This document shows, piece by piece, positions 19,401 to 28,308 of a DNA stretch of 55,869 nt; the first letter of the stretch is position 1, and each line of letters begins with the position of its first letter. A program made the translations under genes and the position numbers. The notes under the pieces are model-generated. The model had not been told where the DNA came from, made no database searches, and saw nothing but the letters and a program-made list of their open reading frames with translations. The DNA is taken from the NCBI GenBank assembly GCA_949742535.1, contig CATJQX010000115.1, positions 1 to 55,869 of the forward strand, read 5' to 3'. Source of the stretch: an uncultured Muribaculaceae bacterium (GTDB lineage Bacteria; Bacteroidota; Bacteroidia; Bacteroidales; Muribaculaceae).

Positions 19401-22177
19401 TGCATACGACAACGTTCCGCGATAAAGTCACCCCGGGTGACCGCGAGACAGTGACACTCAGGGTAGAGGGCTTCGACGGCGCGCTTCCTGAAAGTGCCGT
19501 GATGCTTGATATGAGCAACAAGGCCATAGATGTGATACAGGAGAATCCCTTTGGCTTTACAGCCAACAGCTGGCGCGGACTGACACCAGGGCTTACTTAT
19601 CCTCGTTTCTACTCAAACTGGATGCAGGTATCTGCCAAATGGATAAATTACGATGCTGTAGACTATTCCGAGCCTGAATTCCAGCTTTATGGCTGCCGCT
19701 TCGGAGCATCCACAAGATTATATATGAAATCTACCTCACGCCGCATGGCCGCAAATATGGCTTTTGGTGCTGCTGAGATTGAAAAAGAAGAAGCTGTATA
19801 TGATGACATGGTGTCTGTCGAGGAGCATAAGATGGCTGTTGCGGCTCCGCAAGCGAATATGGTTGCTGCTGATGCCGGTGGCAGTGATATGGAACTTGCA
19901 GAGGAAACTGTGGAAAGCGGCGATAGCCGCCCTGAATCGGATGAGACGGATTACCGTCCGGCAGAAGTGCCCCTCGCTTTCTTCCGACCGATGCTTGTGA
20001 CCGATGCATCAGGCAATCTTGAGATCACTTATACGGTGCCCGATGCGAACACCACATGGGTGCTGAGATCGCTCGCATACAACAGGGAGCTTCTTACGGC
20101 CATGGATCAAGTTGAGATCGTGGCGTCAAAACCGGTAATGGTTTCAACCAACGCGCCCCGTTTCCTGCGATGCGGCGACAAGGTGCGTCTGCTCTCTTCT
20201 GTGATGAATGCCACAGACAGCACACTGCACGTGCATACGGTAAGCGAGCTGCTCGGAGTGTCGGACAACAGGCTTGTGGCCATCTCGGAAAACAGTGATA
20301 CTCTTTCCGGCATGGGACGCTCTGTGGCGTCGATAGAGTTCGAGGTGCCGGAAAACCTGCAGGGAGTTATACTCCGTGTACGGTCTACAGCCGGAAAATT
20401 CACCGACGGAGAGCAGACGTTCATTCCCATTCTCCCTTCAGAGCAGAATGTGGTTGAAAGCACACCATTCTATATAGCTCCGGGCAACAATCATTTCACT
20501 ATGCCGTTGCCTGAAATCACCCGTGGACGTGCTTTCCTCAGATTTACAGGTAATCCGGCGTGGGAGGTTGTCTCGGCACTTCCCGGGCTTCGCAAGGGTG
20601 ACTTCACTTCGTCTGTCTCCGCTGCCGGCGAACTTTATTCAGCCGCTGTGGCCGACGGCCTTATGAGGCAATTCCCGGAAATCGCGCGCACTATCCGCAG
20701 ATGGGCCGACAATCCGTCTGACTCCGCTCTGGTGTCAATGCTTGAGAAGAACAGCCAGCTGAAGGATATGCTTCTCAATTCCACTCCGTGGGTAAGCGAC
20801 GCGCTTGACGATACCGAAAGGATGCAGCGTCTTGTGCTTCTGCTTGACAGTCGCAATACATCGAAAGCCGCAGATAATGCCATCGCTCAGCTCCGCAAGA
20901 CTTTTGTCAAGGGTGAGGGATGGTGCTGGACCACGCAATATCCGAAATATTCAGAATGGTGCACTTTACAGATCCTTGACATTCTCGGCGGCCTCAACCG
21001 TATGGGGTGGCTTCCCGACGACCGGGCGCTGAATGAGATGATAGAGGAGGCTGTGAAGTATGTGGACCGCACTACAGCCGCTGAATTCGCCAAATATCCA
21101 AAATCGGATTTCACCATGTATTGCTACATGCGACTGAAATATCCCGAGATAAAGCCATCTTCGGCTGCAGCGGGTGTGACAGCCGCCCAAGTGCGTCGCA
21201 TCATCTCCTCATGGAAAGACCATCCGGTGGCTACAAAGGCTGTGGACGCTCTCATTCTTAACGCCAACAGCTATGCCGCGACTGCGCGCCAGATACTTGA
21301 GTCGCTGACGGAGCTTGCCACTTATACTCCTGAACGCGGTATGTGGTGGGCGCAGTTTGACAGCCGTTATTCCATGTGGTCGATGAACAAGGTCGGGCTT
21401 ACCGGCATTGTACTTGACGCTTATGCGAGTGTGGCGCCAAAATCTCCCGAGGTTGACCGCATACGCCAGTGGCTTGTGCTTAACAAAGCAGACAACAGCT
21501 GGGGCAACACCATAATGACTACCCAGGTGGTGTCGTCGCTCCTTCTTTCCGGAACGGAGTGGACAGTGAATCCTGCCGCTACAGCCGTGAGAGTGAACGG
21601 AACGCTTCTGCAGCCTAAGGAGGAATATGCCACAGGTTCGTTCACTGAAGCCATCACGCCGCTCCTTTCCGAACCGGGTGAACTGGTGATCGACCGCCAG
21701 GGCAATTATCCCTCATTCGGTGGATTGCTTACCATGCGCGTCATACCTATGGATGAAGTGAAGGCCGCCGGTACCAATGAACTGAGTGTGGAAAAATACA
21801 TGAGTGTATACGACGGTACCTCCTGGGTTCCGTCGAGGGAATTCAAAGTTGGTGACCGCGTGAAAGTGACCCTGACGATCATTGCCGATAAGGACATGAG
21901 CTATGTAGTGGTCAATGACAAGCGCGCGGCGGGTCTTGAACCGAAAGAGCAGCTGCCGACACCGGTTTACAGCGACGGTCTCTGTTTCTACCGTGAGAAC
22001 CGCGATTCACATACAAACATGTTCATAGATTTTCTCCCGAAAGGAACCTATATGCTCGAGTACGAACTGTTCGCCTCGCAGGCCGGGGTTTTCTCTTCCG
22101 GTGTTGCTCAGATCCAGAGCCAGTACAATCCGTTGAATGTAGCGCACTCTGCCGGAGCTGAGGTGACGATAAAATGA
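16475..22177 (+). CDS. Alpha-2-macroglobulin family protein, apparently without thioester motif
   Basis: 1900 aa; signal peptide; MG-like domains (TTLGLYRPGDRMEYAVVLYDLD); A2M-type segment PLAFFRPMLVTDASGNLEITYTVPDANTTWVLRSLAYN; no CxEQ found by eye. Confidence 0.88.
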   Translation: MRRIVAILGFIAIVCMCMSAKTTGNIQEPDFAFPKKVQKQASSDLESALSAGDGARVVNALVRIGLAESAVSADSLPNVIARVEQVKSVEKNPVTRAMLCLLEAQIYADIYRNDTWAINQRPEISVQAVTDNYNLWGRSQFIRKVSSLIDEALVDGNALRAVSLEEYRNTLTFQRGAVTIYPTLLDFAVYRALAYLEPFSRGVNRTLTTGLLSDPMDRSLYPTVADSVERHILELYRMLMEGREDSAPGLYARAAAMNYISDRIFSFERPVFSFDRSQSGPTDLQRVYMDVYDRFRHVPYAVEILLSMPDIRVQSGAAKEICGMLRQFERENPQYFNLNGVKAAIEQLTRQSVTLRVPREVQRGLSVVVKIDAENVNSLKLSLYKLAPSSVKRGASYYNGPLGKPVQTVEVSMDGDAPFCAVSKAALSVPDYGQYVVVPQFEGMENARRDYEIINCSHLATTVIQDAGDKLKNALVRNVVDGAPVEGASLVFTPWDRRTGATTLPRKTDARGFAALDVDKSGSVYATLGDDKYSQTVSIYQNDRMPNARQTYGAVVTSLGLYRPGDRMEYAVVLYDLDKDSRAVSPSRNFTIRLRDANYQEVATNAMTTDAWGRAQGSFDLPEEGLTGNFSLEFADQDIVGGCSFMVSDYKLPTFETKVTSVKRPATVADDAVIEGSAMTFAGFPVEGAAVKAQVKVRTGAWWFASVSPVFYEGEAVTDPKGAFKVVIPSQAIASSPCPDGFFTVDIAVTSPDGETRTASTGFNMGKPDYIKASIPGEYNADSRKEVIVGLYDFDDKPQQGELRYKVSRMEMKDDRYVYPEVVKEGTMMPGNFSEVLTSLPSGQYGVIFETVDRSLSDPTGIARVTVWRPSDAVCAADELLWTPAGGDIEADANGRAAVTVGSNAPGSHMFVLVSDENGHIVSSEWIELKGMQTVGVQLPHGAQSVTVNMSVIHDCKIETEAVKVVSSASKRKITLHTTTFRDKVTPGDRETVTLRVEGFDGALPESAVMLDMSNKAIDVIQENPFGFTANSWRGLTPGLTYPRFYSNWMQVSAKWINYDAVDYSEPEFQLYGCRFGASTRLYMKSTSRRMAANMAFGAAEIEKEEAVYDDMVSVEEHKMAVAAPQANMVAADAGGSDMELAEETVESGDSRPESDETDYRPAEVPLAFFRPMLVTDASGNLEITYTVPDANTTWVLRSLAYNRELLTAMDQVEIVASKPVMVSTNAPRFLRCGDKVRLLSSVMNATDSTLHVHTVSELLGVSDNRLVAISENSDTLSGMGRSVASIEFEVPENLQGVILRVRSTAGKFTDGEQTFIPILPSEQNVVESTPFYIAPGNNHFTMPLPEITRGRAFLRFTGNPAWEVVSALPGLRKGDFTSSVSAAGELYSAAVADGLMRQFPEIARTIRRWADNPSDSALVSMLEKNSQLKDMLLNSTPWVSDALDDTERMQRLVLLLDSRNTSKAADNAIAQLRKTFVKGEGWCWTTQYPKYSEWCTLQILDILGGLNRMGWLPDDRALNEMIEEAVKYVDRTTAAEFAKYPKSDFTMYCYMRLKYPEIKPSSAAAGVTAAQVRRIISSWKDHPVATKAVDALILNANSYAATARQILESLTELATYTPERGMWWAQFDSRYSMWSMNKVGLTGIVLDAYASVAPKSPEVDRIRQWLVLNKADNSWGNTIMTTQVVSSLLLSGTEWTVNPAATAVRVNGTLLQPKEEYATGSFTEAITPLLSEPGELVIDRQGNYPSFGGLLTMRVIPMDEVKAAGTNELSVEKYMSVYDGTSWVPSREFKVGDRVKVTLTIIADKDMSYVVVNDKRAAGLEPKEQLPTPVYSDGLCFYRENRDSHTNMFIDFLPKGTYMLEYELFASQAGVFSSGVAQIQSQYNPLNVAHSAGAEVTIK

Positions 22178-22196
22178 GGCTACCGATAAAAGTAAA

Positions 22197-23906
22197 GTGA
22201 TACGTAAAATATTAACAGTCCTGATTATGGTGGCGGCATTGATGGATGTCGCCCCTTTATGTGCAAAAACGAAGCGTCCGGTGCGTAGGCAGGCAAAACC
22301 TAAGACCGAGAAAACCGTTGCGAAATCTAAGGTTCCCGCCAGACATGCAGGTGCGGTCCCCACGGTCGACGAGACATTCGATAGCCCCAAACATGAGATG
22401 AGGGGTGCATGGCTTGCATCTGTTTACGGGATCGACTGGCCGTCACGCCAAGGTGTGGGTGAGGCTGTGGCACAGCAGCAGAAAAAGGAGTTGACCGACA
22501 TACTGGATATTCTGGAAAAAGCCGGTATAAACGCCGTGATGTTTCAGGTGCGTTCAATGTCCGATGCCATGTATGCCTCTTCCTTTGAACCCTGGAGCCA
22601 GTATCTGACGGGGGAACGCGGTACCGCTCCCGCGGCGGGATGGGATCCTCTGGAGTTTGCTGTGGCCGAGGCACACCGTCGCGGCATGGAGCTGCATGCA
22701 TGGGTCAATCCGTTTCGCGTCGCCAATGGGAAAGTGCCGCCTGCGGCTCAGGTGGCCAACGGGAAAGGAAAGTTCGATCCGGTTGCCAAAGGATGGACCA
22801 TGACATACCGGAAGCGTGCCGGAAAGAATCAGAAAGGCACAGCCGTGTGTGTGCTTGATCCCGGAAATGCCGCCGCGCGGAAACATATTGTGGATGTATG
22901 CCGCGAGATTGTGACCCGCTATGATGTGGACGGTCTCATTTTTGACGATTATTTCTATCCCGACGGGCTACCGCTCGGAAGCGGCTATGACTTCAATGAG
23001 TACAAGCGCGATATAGCCCGCAGAAAAGGGGAGGACAGGAAGATGTCGCAGGCCGACTGGCGCCGCGACAATGTGGCACGCACCATATCTGAGGTGAGGG
23101 ATATGCTTGATATAGATGCCCCGTGGGTGCGGTTCGGCATAAGTCCCGCCGGTGTGGCCGGTGGTAACGGGGAGGCGGCCGCACGCTATGGGCTAAAGGC
23201 TCCCGAAGTGGGAAACGACTGGATGTATAACCGCATTTACTGTGATCCTCTCCGCTGGCTTGCCGACGGCTCTGTCGATTATGTCTCACCGCAGCTTTAC
23301 TGGCCTTCCGATCATGAGACGAACCCTTACGAGCCTCTCGCCAGGTGGTGGGGGGATGTGGCCGCACGTTTCGGGCGCCATTGTTTCCCGAGCCAGAGTG
23401 TCGGATGTCTCCCCGAGTCGGATGTGGCGTGGTGCGAGCAGGGATATCAGGTGGGTGTGAACCGTTGCAATTCCACCGGATGCGATGCCGGCAGTATATT
23501 CTATTCCACAGCACACATAACAGGGAAGAAAATGAGCGGTCTGGGTGATTATCTTTCATCGAACTGTTACCGTTACCCGGCACTTATGCCCCCCATGAAG
23601 TGGAAAAAAGCCGACAATCCAGGTGCAGTGAAAAGTTTCAGCCGTGTGGGCGACAGGCTGGAGTGGACGCCGCAGGATAGGATGCGCTATGTGGTTTACG
23701 CCATCCCTGACGGGGTGACCCTTCTGGAGGCCCTTGATGAAAACGGCAGTAATTTTGAATCACAATACATAATAGGTGTTACCTATGGAAAAAGCATGGC
23801 AATACCGCCGCATTGCCTGAAAGGCTACTGGTATGCGGTGGCTCCCTATGACCGGTATGGTAACGAATGGGATGCCGATGTGCTTGAAACAGCAGACAAA
23901 AAATGA
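22197..23906 (+). CDS. Glycosyl hydrolase-like family 10 (GHL10/DUF187, YngK-like)
   Basis: EMRGAWLASVYGIDWPSRQG, NAVMFQVRSMSDAMYASSFEPWSQYLTG, LHAWVNPFRVANG, YDVDGLIFDDYFYP motifs; GTG start. Confidence 0.9.
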   Translation: MIRKILTVLIMVAALMDVAPLCAKTKRPVRRQAKPKTEKTVAKSKVPARHAGAVPTVDETFDSPKHEMRGAWLASVYGIDWPSRQGVGEAVAQQQKKELTDILDILEKAGINAVMFQVRSMSDAMYASSFEPWSQYLTGERGTAPAAGWDPLEFAVAEAHRRGMELHAWVNPFRVANGKVPPAAQVANGKGKFDPVAKGWTMTYRKRAGKNQKGTAVCVLDPGNAAARKHIVDVCREIVTRYDVDGLIFDDYFYPDGLPLGSGYDFNEYKRDIARRKGEDRKMSQADWRRDNVARTISEVRDMLDIDAPWVRFGISPAGVAGGNGEAAARYGLKAPEVGNDWMYNRIYCDPLRWLADGSVDYVSPQLYWPSDHETNPYEPLARWWGDVAARFGRHCFPSQSVGCLPESDVAWCEQGYQVGVNRCNSTGCDAGSIFYSTAHITGKKMSGLGDYLSSNCYRYPALMPPMKWKKADNPGAVKSFSRVGDRLEWTPQDRMRYVVYAIPDGVTLLEALDENGSNFESQYIIGVTYGKSMAIPPHCLKGYWYAVAPYDRYGNEWDADVLETADKK

Positions 23907-25003
23907 GAACAGATGTAAGATATATGAGGCGTGCGCTTCAGATAGCCGCCAACGGGCAGGGCGGCGCGTCACCCAACCCGATGGTCGGTGCTGTGATAGT
24001 GGCGCCTGACGGCCGCATAATAGGGGAGGGGTGGCATCGTGTGCGCGGACGCGGACATGCCGAGGTGAATGCTGTGGCGTCTGTGGCTGAGGCCGACAGA
24101 GCGCTCCTTGCCGAAAGTACCATGTATGTGACCCTTGAGCCATGCTCGCATTACGGCAAGACACCTCCGTGTGCCGAGCTGATAATACGCACCGGTATTC
24201 CGCGTGTGGTGGTGGCTACGATAGATCCCAATCCCAAAGTGGGTGGCCGCGGCATAGAGATGCTGCGCGATGCCGGGGTGGAGGTAGAGACCGGGATGCT
24301 TGAACAGGAAGCGAGAAATCTCAACCGGCGTTTTTTTACATCGCAACTGCTCGGCCGCCCTTGGATAACGCTCAAATGGGCATGCAGCGCCGACGGCTAT
24401 ATGGACTGCCGTCGCGATGCCGGATCTACGCCGGCATACAGGTTCTCAACCGATCTGACAGGTATGATGACCATGCGTATGCGGTCGTTGCACGATGCCG
24501 TTCTTACGACTGTGGCTACGGTTGAGGCAGATGACTGCCGTCTTACCGTCAGAGGCTGGTACGGACGTCAGCCCATGCGTTTTGTGCTTGACTTCCACGG
24601 CAGGGCTGATGCATCCCGGGCAGTGTTCAGACCGCTTGGGGTAGTAGCCGGATCTGTGGCCGAGAGCGGTGAGGAAGCCGATCTGCGAGGCATAGGATCG
24701 GCGACAGCACTTACGGATGGTGACTGGGACGATCTCGAAGGTCTGTTCCGCAGGTTGTATAGGGAGTATGGGGTGAGTTCCGTGCTTGTGGAAGCCGGTC
24801 CGCGTATGCTCGGACGGCTTATAGAGGATGGCCTCTGGGATGCCGCCCGCGAGGAGGTGGCAGTTTCGGTAGTGCTTGGTGATGCAGCAAACGGTCGTGC
24901 CCCACAGCTTCCCGGGTACCTTCTCACAGGAAGCGAAACGACAGGCCATAACCGCCTGAACCATTATCTGCGTTGCCGCGATGTGGTTTTCGCACGGGTG
25001 TAA
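23903..25003 (+). CDS. ribD: Bifunctional diaminohydroxyphosphoribosylaminopyrimidine deaminase / 5-amino-6-(5-phosphoribosylamino)uracil reductase
   Basis: Deaminase zinc motifs HAEVNAV and PCSHYGKTPPC, reductase domain GRPWITLKWACSADGYMD; ATGA overlap with previous gene. Confidence 0.94.
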   Translation: MRTDVRYMRRALQIAANGQGGASPNPMVGAVIVAPDGRIIGEGWHRVRGRGHAEVNAVASVAEADRALLAESTMYVTLEPCSHYGKTPPCAELIIRTGIPRVVVATIDPNPKVGGRGIEMLRDAGVEVETGMLEQEARNLNRRFFTSQLLGRPWITLKWACSADGYMDCRRDAGSTPAYRFSTDLTGMMTMRMRSLHDAVLTTVATVEADDCRLTVRGWYGRQPMRFVLDFHGRADASRAVFRPLGVVAGSVAESGEEADLRGIGSATALTDGDWDDLEGLFRRLYREYGVSSVLVEAGPRMLGRLIEDGLWDAAREEVAVSVVLGDAANGRAPQLPGYLLTGSETTGHNRLNHYLRCRDVVFARV

Positions 25004-25148
25004 ATGGGATAAAAAGAATTGAAAATTTATTTAAAATACTCTGTGGAAATTGGTGAGTATTAGGAGATATTATAATTTTGTCAACAGGGAGACGGTTTGA
25101 AATGCCAATTTTAATCCGGCATTTAGGCGGAAGTTGGCAAAAACTTGT

Positions 25149-25156
25149 TAACTTTG
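25149..25156 (+). promoter_or_regulatory. Candidate -7 element TAACTTTG
   Basis: TAnnTTTG match about 90 nt upstream of the lipoprotein gene at 25248. Confidence 0.5.
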
Positions 25157-25247
25157 CAGGTTGAAAAACCATGACACCGAATGATCTGAATTCCCTTCGT
25201 GTGTCATAAAGATATCGTTACAATTAAGTTAAGGCCTGATAGCCTAT

Positions 25248-26762
25248 ATGATAAAGAAAAAAAGTATATTTCTCACACTTGCGCTCGCAGGGATGATGTC
25301 TGTGGCTTCATGTAACTCAGACACTGTATATGAAACCGACCCGTCGGATTTCGGTGGAGTGGCGGTGACTGCATTCTCGTTGCAGAGCGACAAGGATGTG
25401 CTCAATAATCTTGACTCGGTATTCTTCTCGATAGATCTTGTGGGTGCGCGCATATTCAATGCGAATCCACTTCCGTACGGCACAGACGTGAGCAGTCTGG
25501 CTGTCACGCTTACATCCGACGCCTGTTCGGAGCTGAAGCTGATCGAGAGCGCTTCCGAGGGTGGAACGGCAAACGAGGTAAATTATCTCACCTCGCCCAA
25601 TGAAAAGATCAATTTCTCGAAAGGTCCGGTGCATCTGAAAATTGTGTCGGTCAACGGCAAGAATACCCGTGATTATACGGTTGAGGTCAATGTGAGCAAG
25701 TTCGTGGCCGATTCGCTTTACTGGGCGCAGGTGGACAAAACAGATCTTCCGACCTCTTTATCCACTCCTACCGGTCAGAAAACTGTAAAATTCAAAGACA
25801 AGGCATACAGTCTTACAGCCGACGGCCATGAATATTGTATGGCAGTCAGCGATAATCCCTACGACAACGTGTGGAGCAAACAGGCGGTGACATTCCCGTC
25901 GGACGTGGATGTACGCACTTTCACAGCTGCCGATTCGCGTCTGTTCATACTTACCGAAGGGGGTAACCTGCTGTGGAGCGCCGATGGCCTGTCATGGACC
26001 GATACCAGAGACCGGTGGGTTGCCATTACGGCACCTTACGGTGACATACTTCTGGGCGTGCGTGAGATTGAAGGCGATTATTACCACGCATTTTTCCCTG
26101 ACCGCAACTGTCCGCTCGAGAAAATCGCGGATGATTTCCCTGTAGGCGGTAATTCGGGTGCTGTGGTTTTTGATTCGAAATGGTCCTCTTCCCCTCAGGT
26201 AATCACTATGGGAGGACATGGCGCTGACGGCTCGCTGCTTAACGGCACATGGGCGTTCGACGGCCTGGACTGGGCGAAACTGAGCGACCGTCTCCCAGCA
26301 GGCGAAGGTTACGCAGTGGCCGATTATATGGTTTCGGAGACAGACACCATAACATGGCGCGTGAAAAAGAGCCAGGTAATCCTTGCCATCGGCGGCCGTA
26401 CTAAAGATGCCACCTCCACACGTGAAGTCTACATATCCCGCGACTATGGTATGAACTGGAGCAAGGCTTACGACGAGCTGCAGCTTCCGAAATATATTCC
26501 GGCTATGGCTTATGCCGACCTGGTGGTGTTTGACAAACTTCTTTCGGAAGATGGCGCCGCCGTTTCCGCCCGGAGATCGGGATGGATGGAGATGCCTGTG
26601 GAGCTGCCGCTGTTCGGTGCTCCGGAGTCGCGTGCGGTGAAACCTATAACATCGTGGGATTGCCCTTATCTGTATCTTTGCGGAGGTATGCGGGGGTATG
26701 ACCTGCAGAAGACAATTTGGCGCGGTGTGATCAACCAGTTTACGATGCGTCCGTTGCAGTGA
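25248..26762 (+). CDS. Lipoprotein with kelch/beta-propeller-like repeats (DUF6242-like)
   Basis: Lipobox MMSVASCNSD; repeated W-containing blades (SRLFILTEGGNLLWSADGLSWTDT; VYISRDYGMNWSKAYDEL); family name from memory. Confidence 0.65.
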   Translation: MIKKKSIFLTLALAGMMSVASCNSDTVYETDPSDFGGVAVTAFSLQSDKDVLNNLDSVFFSIDLVGARIFNANPLPYGTDVSSLAVTLTSDACSELKLIESASEGGTANEVNYLTSPNEKINFSKGPVHLKIVSVNGKNTRDYTVEVNVSKFVADSLYWAQVDKTDLPTSLSTPTGQKTVKFKDKAYSLTADGHEYCMAVSDNPYDNVWSKQAVTFPSDVDVRTFTAADSRLFILTEGGNLLWSADGLSWTDTRDRWVAITAPYGDILLGVREIEGDYYHAFFPDRNCPLEKIADDFPVGGNSGAVVFDSKWSSSPQVITMGGHGADGSLLNGTWAFDGLDWAKLSDRLPAGEGYAVADYMVSETDTITWRVKKSQVILAIGGRTKDATSTREVYISRDYGMNWSKAYDELQLPKYIPAMAYADLVVFDKLLSEDGAAVSARRSGWMEMPVELPLFGAPESRAVKPITSWDCPYLYLCGGMRGYDLQKTIWRGVINQFTMRPLQ

Positions 26763-26800
26763 CGGCCATACCCGTTGGAGTTATTTATGTGAATCGTCCG

Positions 26801-27478
26801 ATGAAGAGATTGCTCGCACTCGCAGTTCTGTTTTTCGCCATTACCGTTCCAAGGCTTGTGGCACAGGAGGAGACTTACCGGTTTGATATCGGCGGGCAGA
26901 TCGGCATGGCCGGTTATCTGGGGGATGCCTCATCGGATATTTTCGGACATCCCGGCTTTTCAGGGGGCGCCTCTTTCCGTTATCTGCCCGATGCGCGTTG
27001 GGCGATAAGGACTGTCCTGAATGTGCTTTCACTGAGCGGAAATACCGCAGATATGGACAATGTGCTTCCCGATTTCAAGGAGTATAGCTTCAAATCCACC
27101 GCTTTTGATCTCGGTGGGCGTGTGGAGTTCAATTTCTTCGCATACGGTATAGGGGAGACATACAAGAAATTGCGCCGGTGGAGTCCTTATCTCACCGTGG
27201 GTGTTGGCCTGACTTTGGCAACATGCTCGGGGCAGAGCAATGTGGGGTTAAATATCCCTATGGGCGCGGGAATAAAGTATAAGATAAAGGAGAGGCTTAA
27301 CCTCGGATTGGAATTCACCATGACAAAAGTGTTTTCCGACCATGTGGACGGCGTTCTCTCGGATCTTTATCAGATACAAAGTTCGTTTATGAAAAATACC
27401 GACTGGTATTCAAACATATCACTCTCTCTGACTTATGAATTTGGCAAGCGGTGTGCCACTTGCCATTATGTGGATTGA
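26801..27478 (+). CDS. Outer-membrane beta-barrel protein (DUF6089-like; start re-assigned from 26717)
   Basis: Signal peptide MKRLLALAVLFFAITVPRLVAQ; YRFDIGGQIGMAGYLGD, OmpA/OmpW-like alternating strands. Confidence 0.75.
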   Translation: MKRLLALAVLFFAITVPRLVAQEETYRFDIGGQIGMAGYLGDASSDIFGHPGFSGGASFRYLPDARWAIRTVLNVLSLSGNTADMDNVLPDFKEYSFKSTAFDLGGRVEFNFFAYGIGETYKKLRRWSPYLTVGVGLTLATCSGQSNVGLNIPMGAGIKYKIKERLNLGLEFTMTKVFSDHVDGVLSDLYQIQSSFMKNTDWYSNISLSLTYEFGKRCATCHYVD

Positions 27479-27481
27479 ACG

Positions 27482-28231
27482 ATGATGGACGAAACCGGCA
27501 AATCTACCACCAGACAGGTACCGTCGCATGTGGCGATAATCATGGATGGCAACGGACGTTGGGCCCAGGCCCGCGGCCTTGACCGCTCGCAGGGACATGT
27601 TGAGGGTGTCAACACCGTGCGCCGCATAACTGAAGTAGCATCGGAGATGGGGGTGAAATACCTCACGCTCTATGCTTTTTCTACTGAAAACTGGAACCGC
27701 CCCAAAGAGGAGGTGGACGCCCTGATGCATCTCATTGGCATTGCCATAGAGCGCGAGACGCCCGACCTGATAAAGAACAATGTGCGTCTGACCATGATCG
27801 GAGATGTGGAGCGCATGCCTGCAGAGGCCCTCGACAGATTGCGCGGCTGCATAGCACGCACCGCCCATTGCACGGGGCTTAACCTCAATCTGGCCCTGAG
27901 CTATTCGGCGCGCTGGGAGATTGCCGACGCCGCAAGACGCATCGCTGCCGATGCCGTGGCGGGGAAAATCGTTCCCGAAAACATTGACGAAGCCACGGTA
28001 AGCCGTTACCTGACCACGTCGTCGATTCCCGATCCGGATCTTCTGATCCGCACGGGGGGTGACCTCCGGGTAAGCAATTTCCTCTTATGGCAGATAGCTT
28101 ATGCGGAAATATACGTGACGCCGACCTACTGGCCGGATTTTACGAAAGATGCCTTCCGGGAGGCTCTGGCACAGTTTGGGAGTCGCGAACGGCGGTTCGG
28201 GCTAACAGGTGAACAGGTACGCTCCTTGTAA
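27482..28231 (+). CDS. uppS: Isoprenyl (undecaprenyl diphosphate) synthase
   Basis: HVAIIMDGNGRWAQARGLDRSQGHVEGV and IRTGGDLRVSNFLLWQIAYAEIYVTPTYWPDF. Confidence 0.97.
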   Translation: MMDETGKSTTRQVPSHVAIIMDGNGRWAQARGLDRSQGHVEGVNTVRRITEVASEMGVKYLTLYAFSTENWNRPKEEVDALMHLIGIAIERETPDLIKNNVRLTMIGDVERMPAEALDRLRGCIARTAHCTGLNLNLALSYSARWEIADAARRIAADAVAGKIVPENIDEATVSRYLTTSSIPDPDLLIRTGGDLRVSNFLLWQIAYAEIYVTPTYWPDFTKDAFREALAQFGSRERRFGLTGEQVRSL

Positions 28232-28308
28232 GTAGATCCCTCAGGATTCCTCTGAATATCTCGCTCTCCCCATTATGCTTGATTTTTACGATACGTTTTT
28301 ATTACGTT

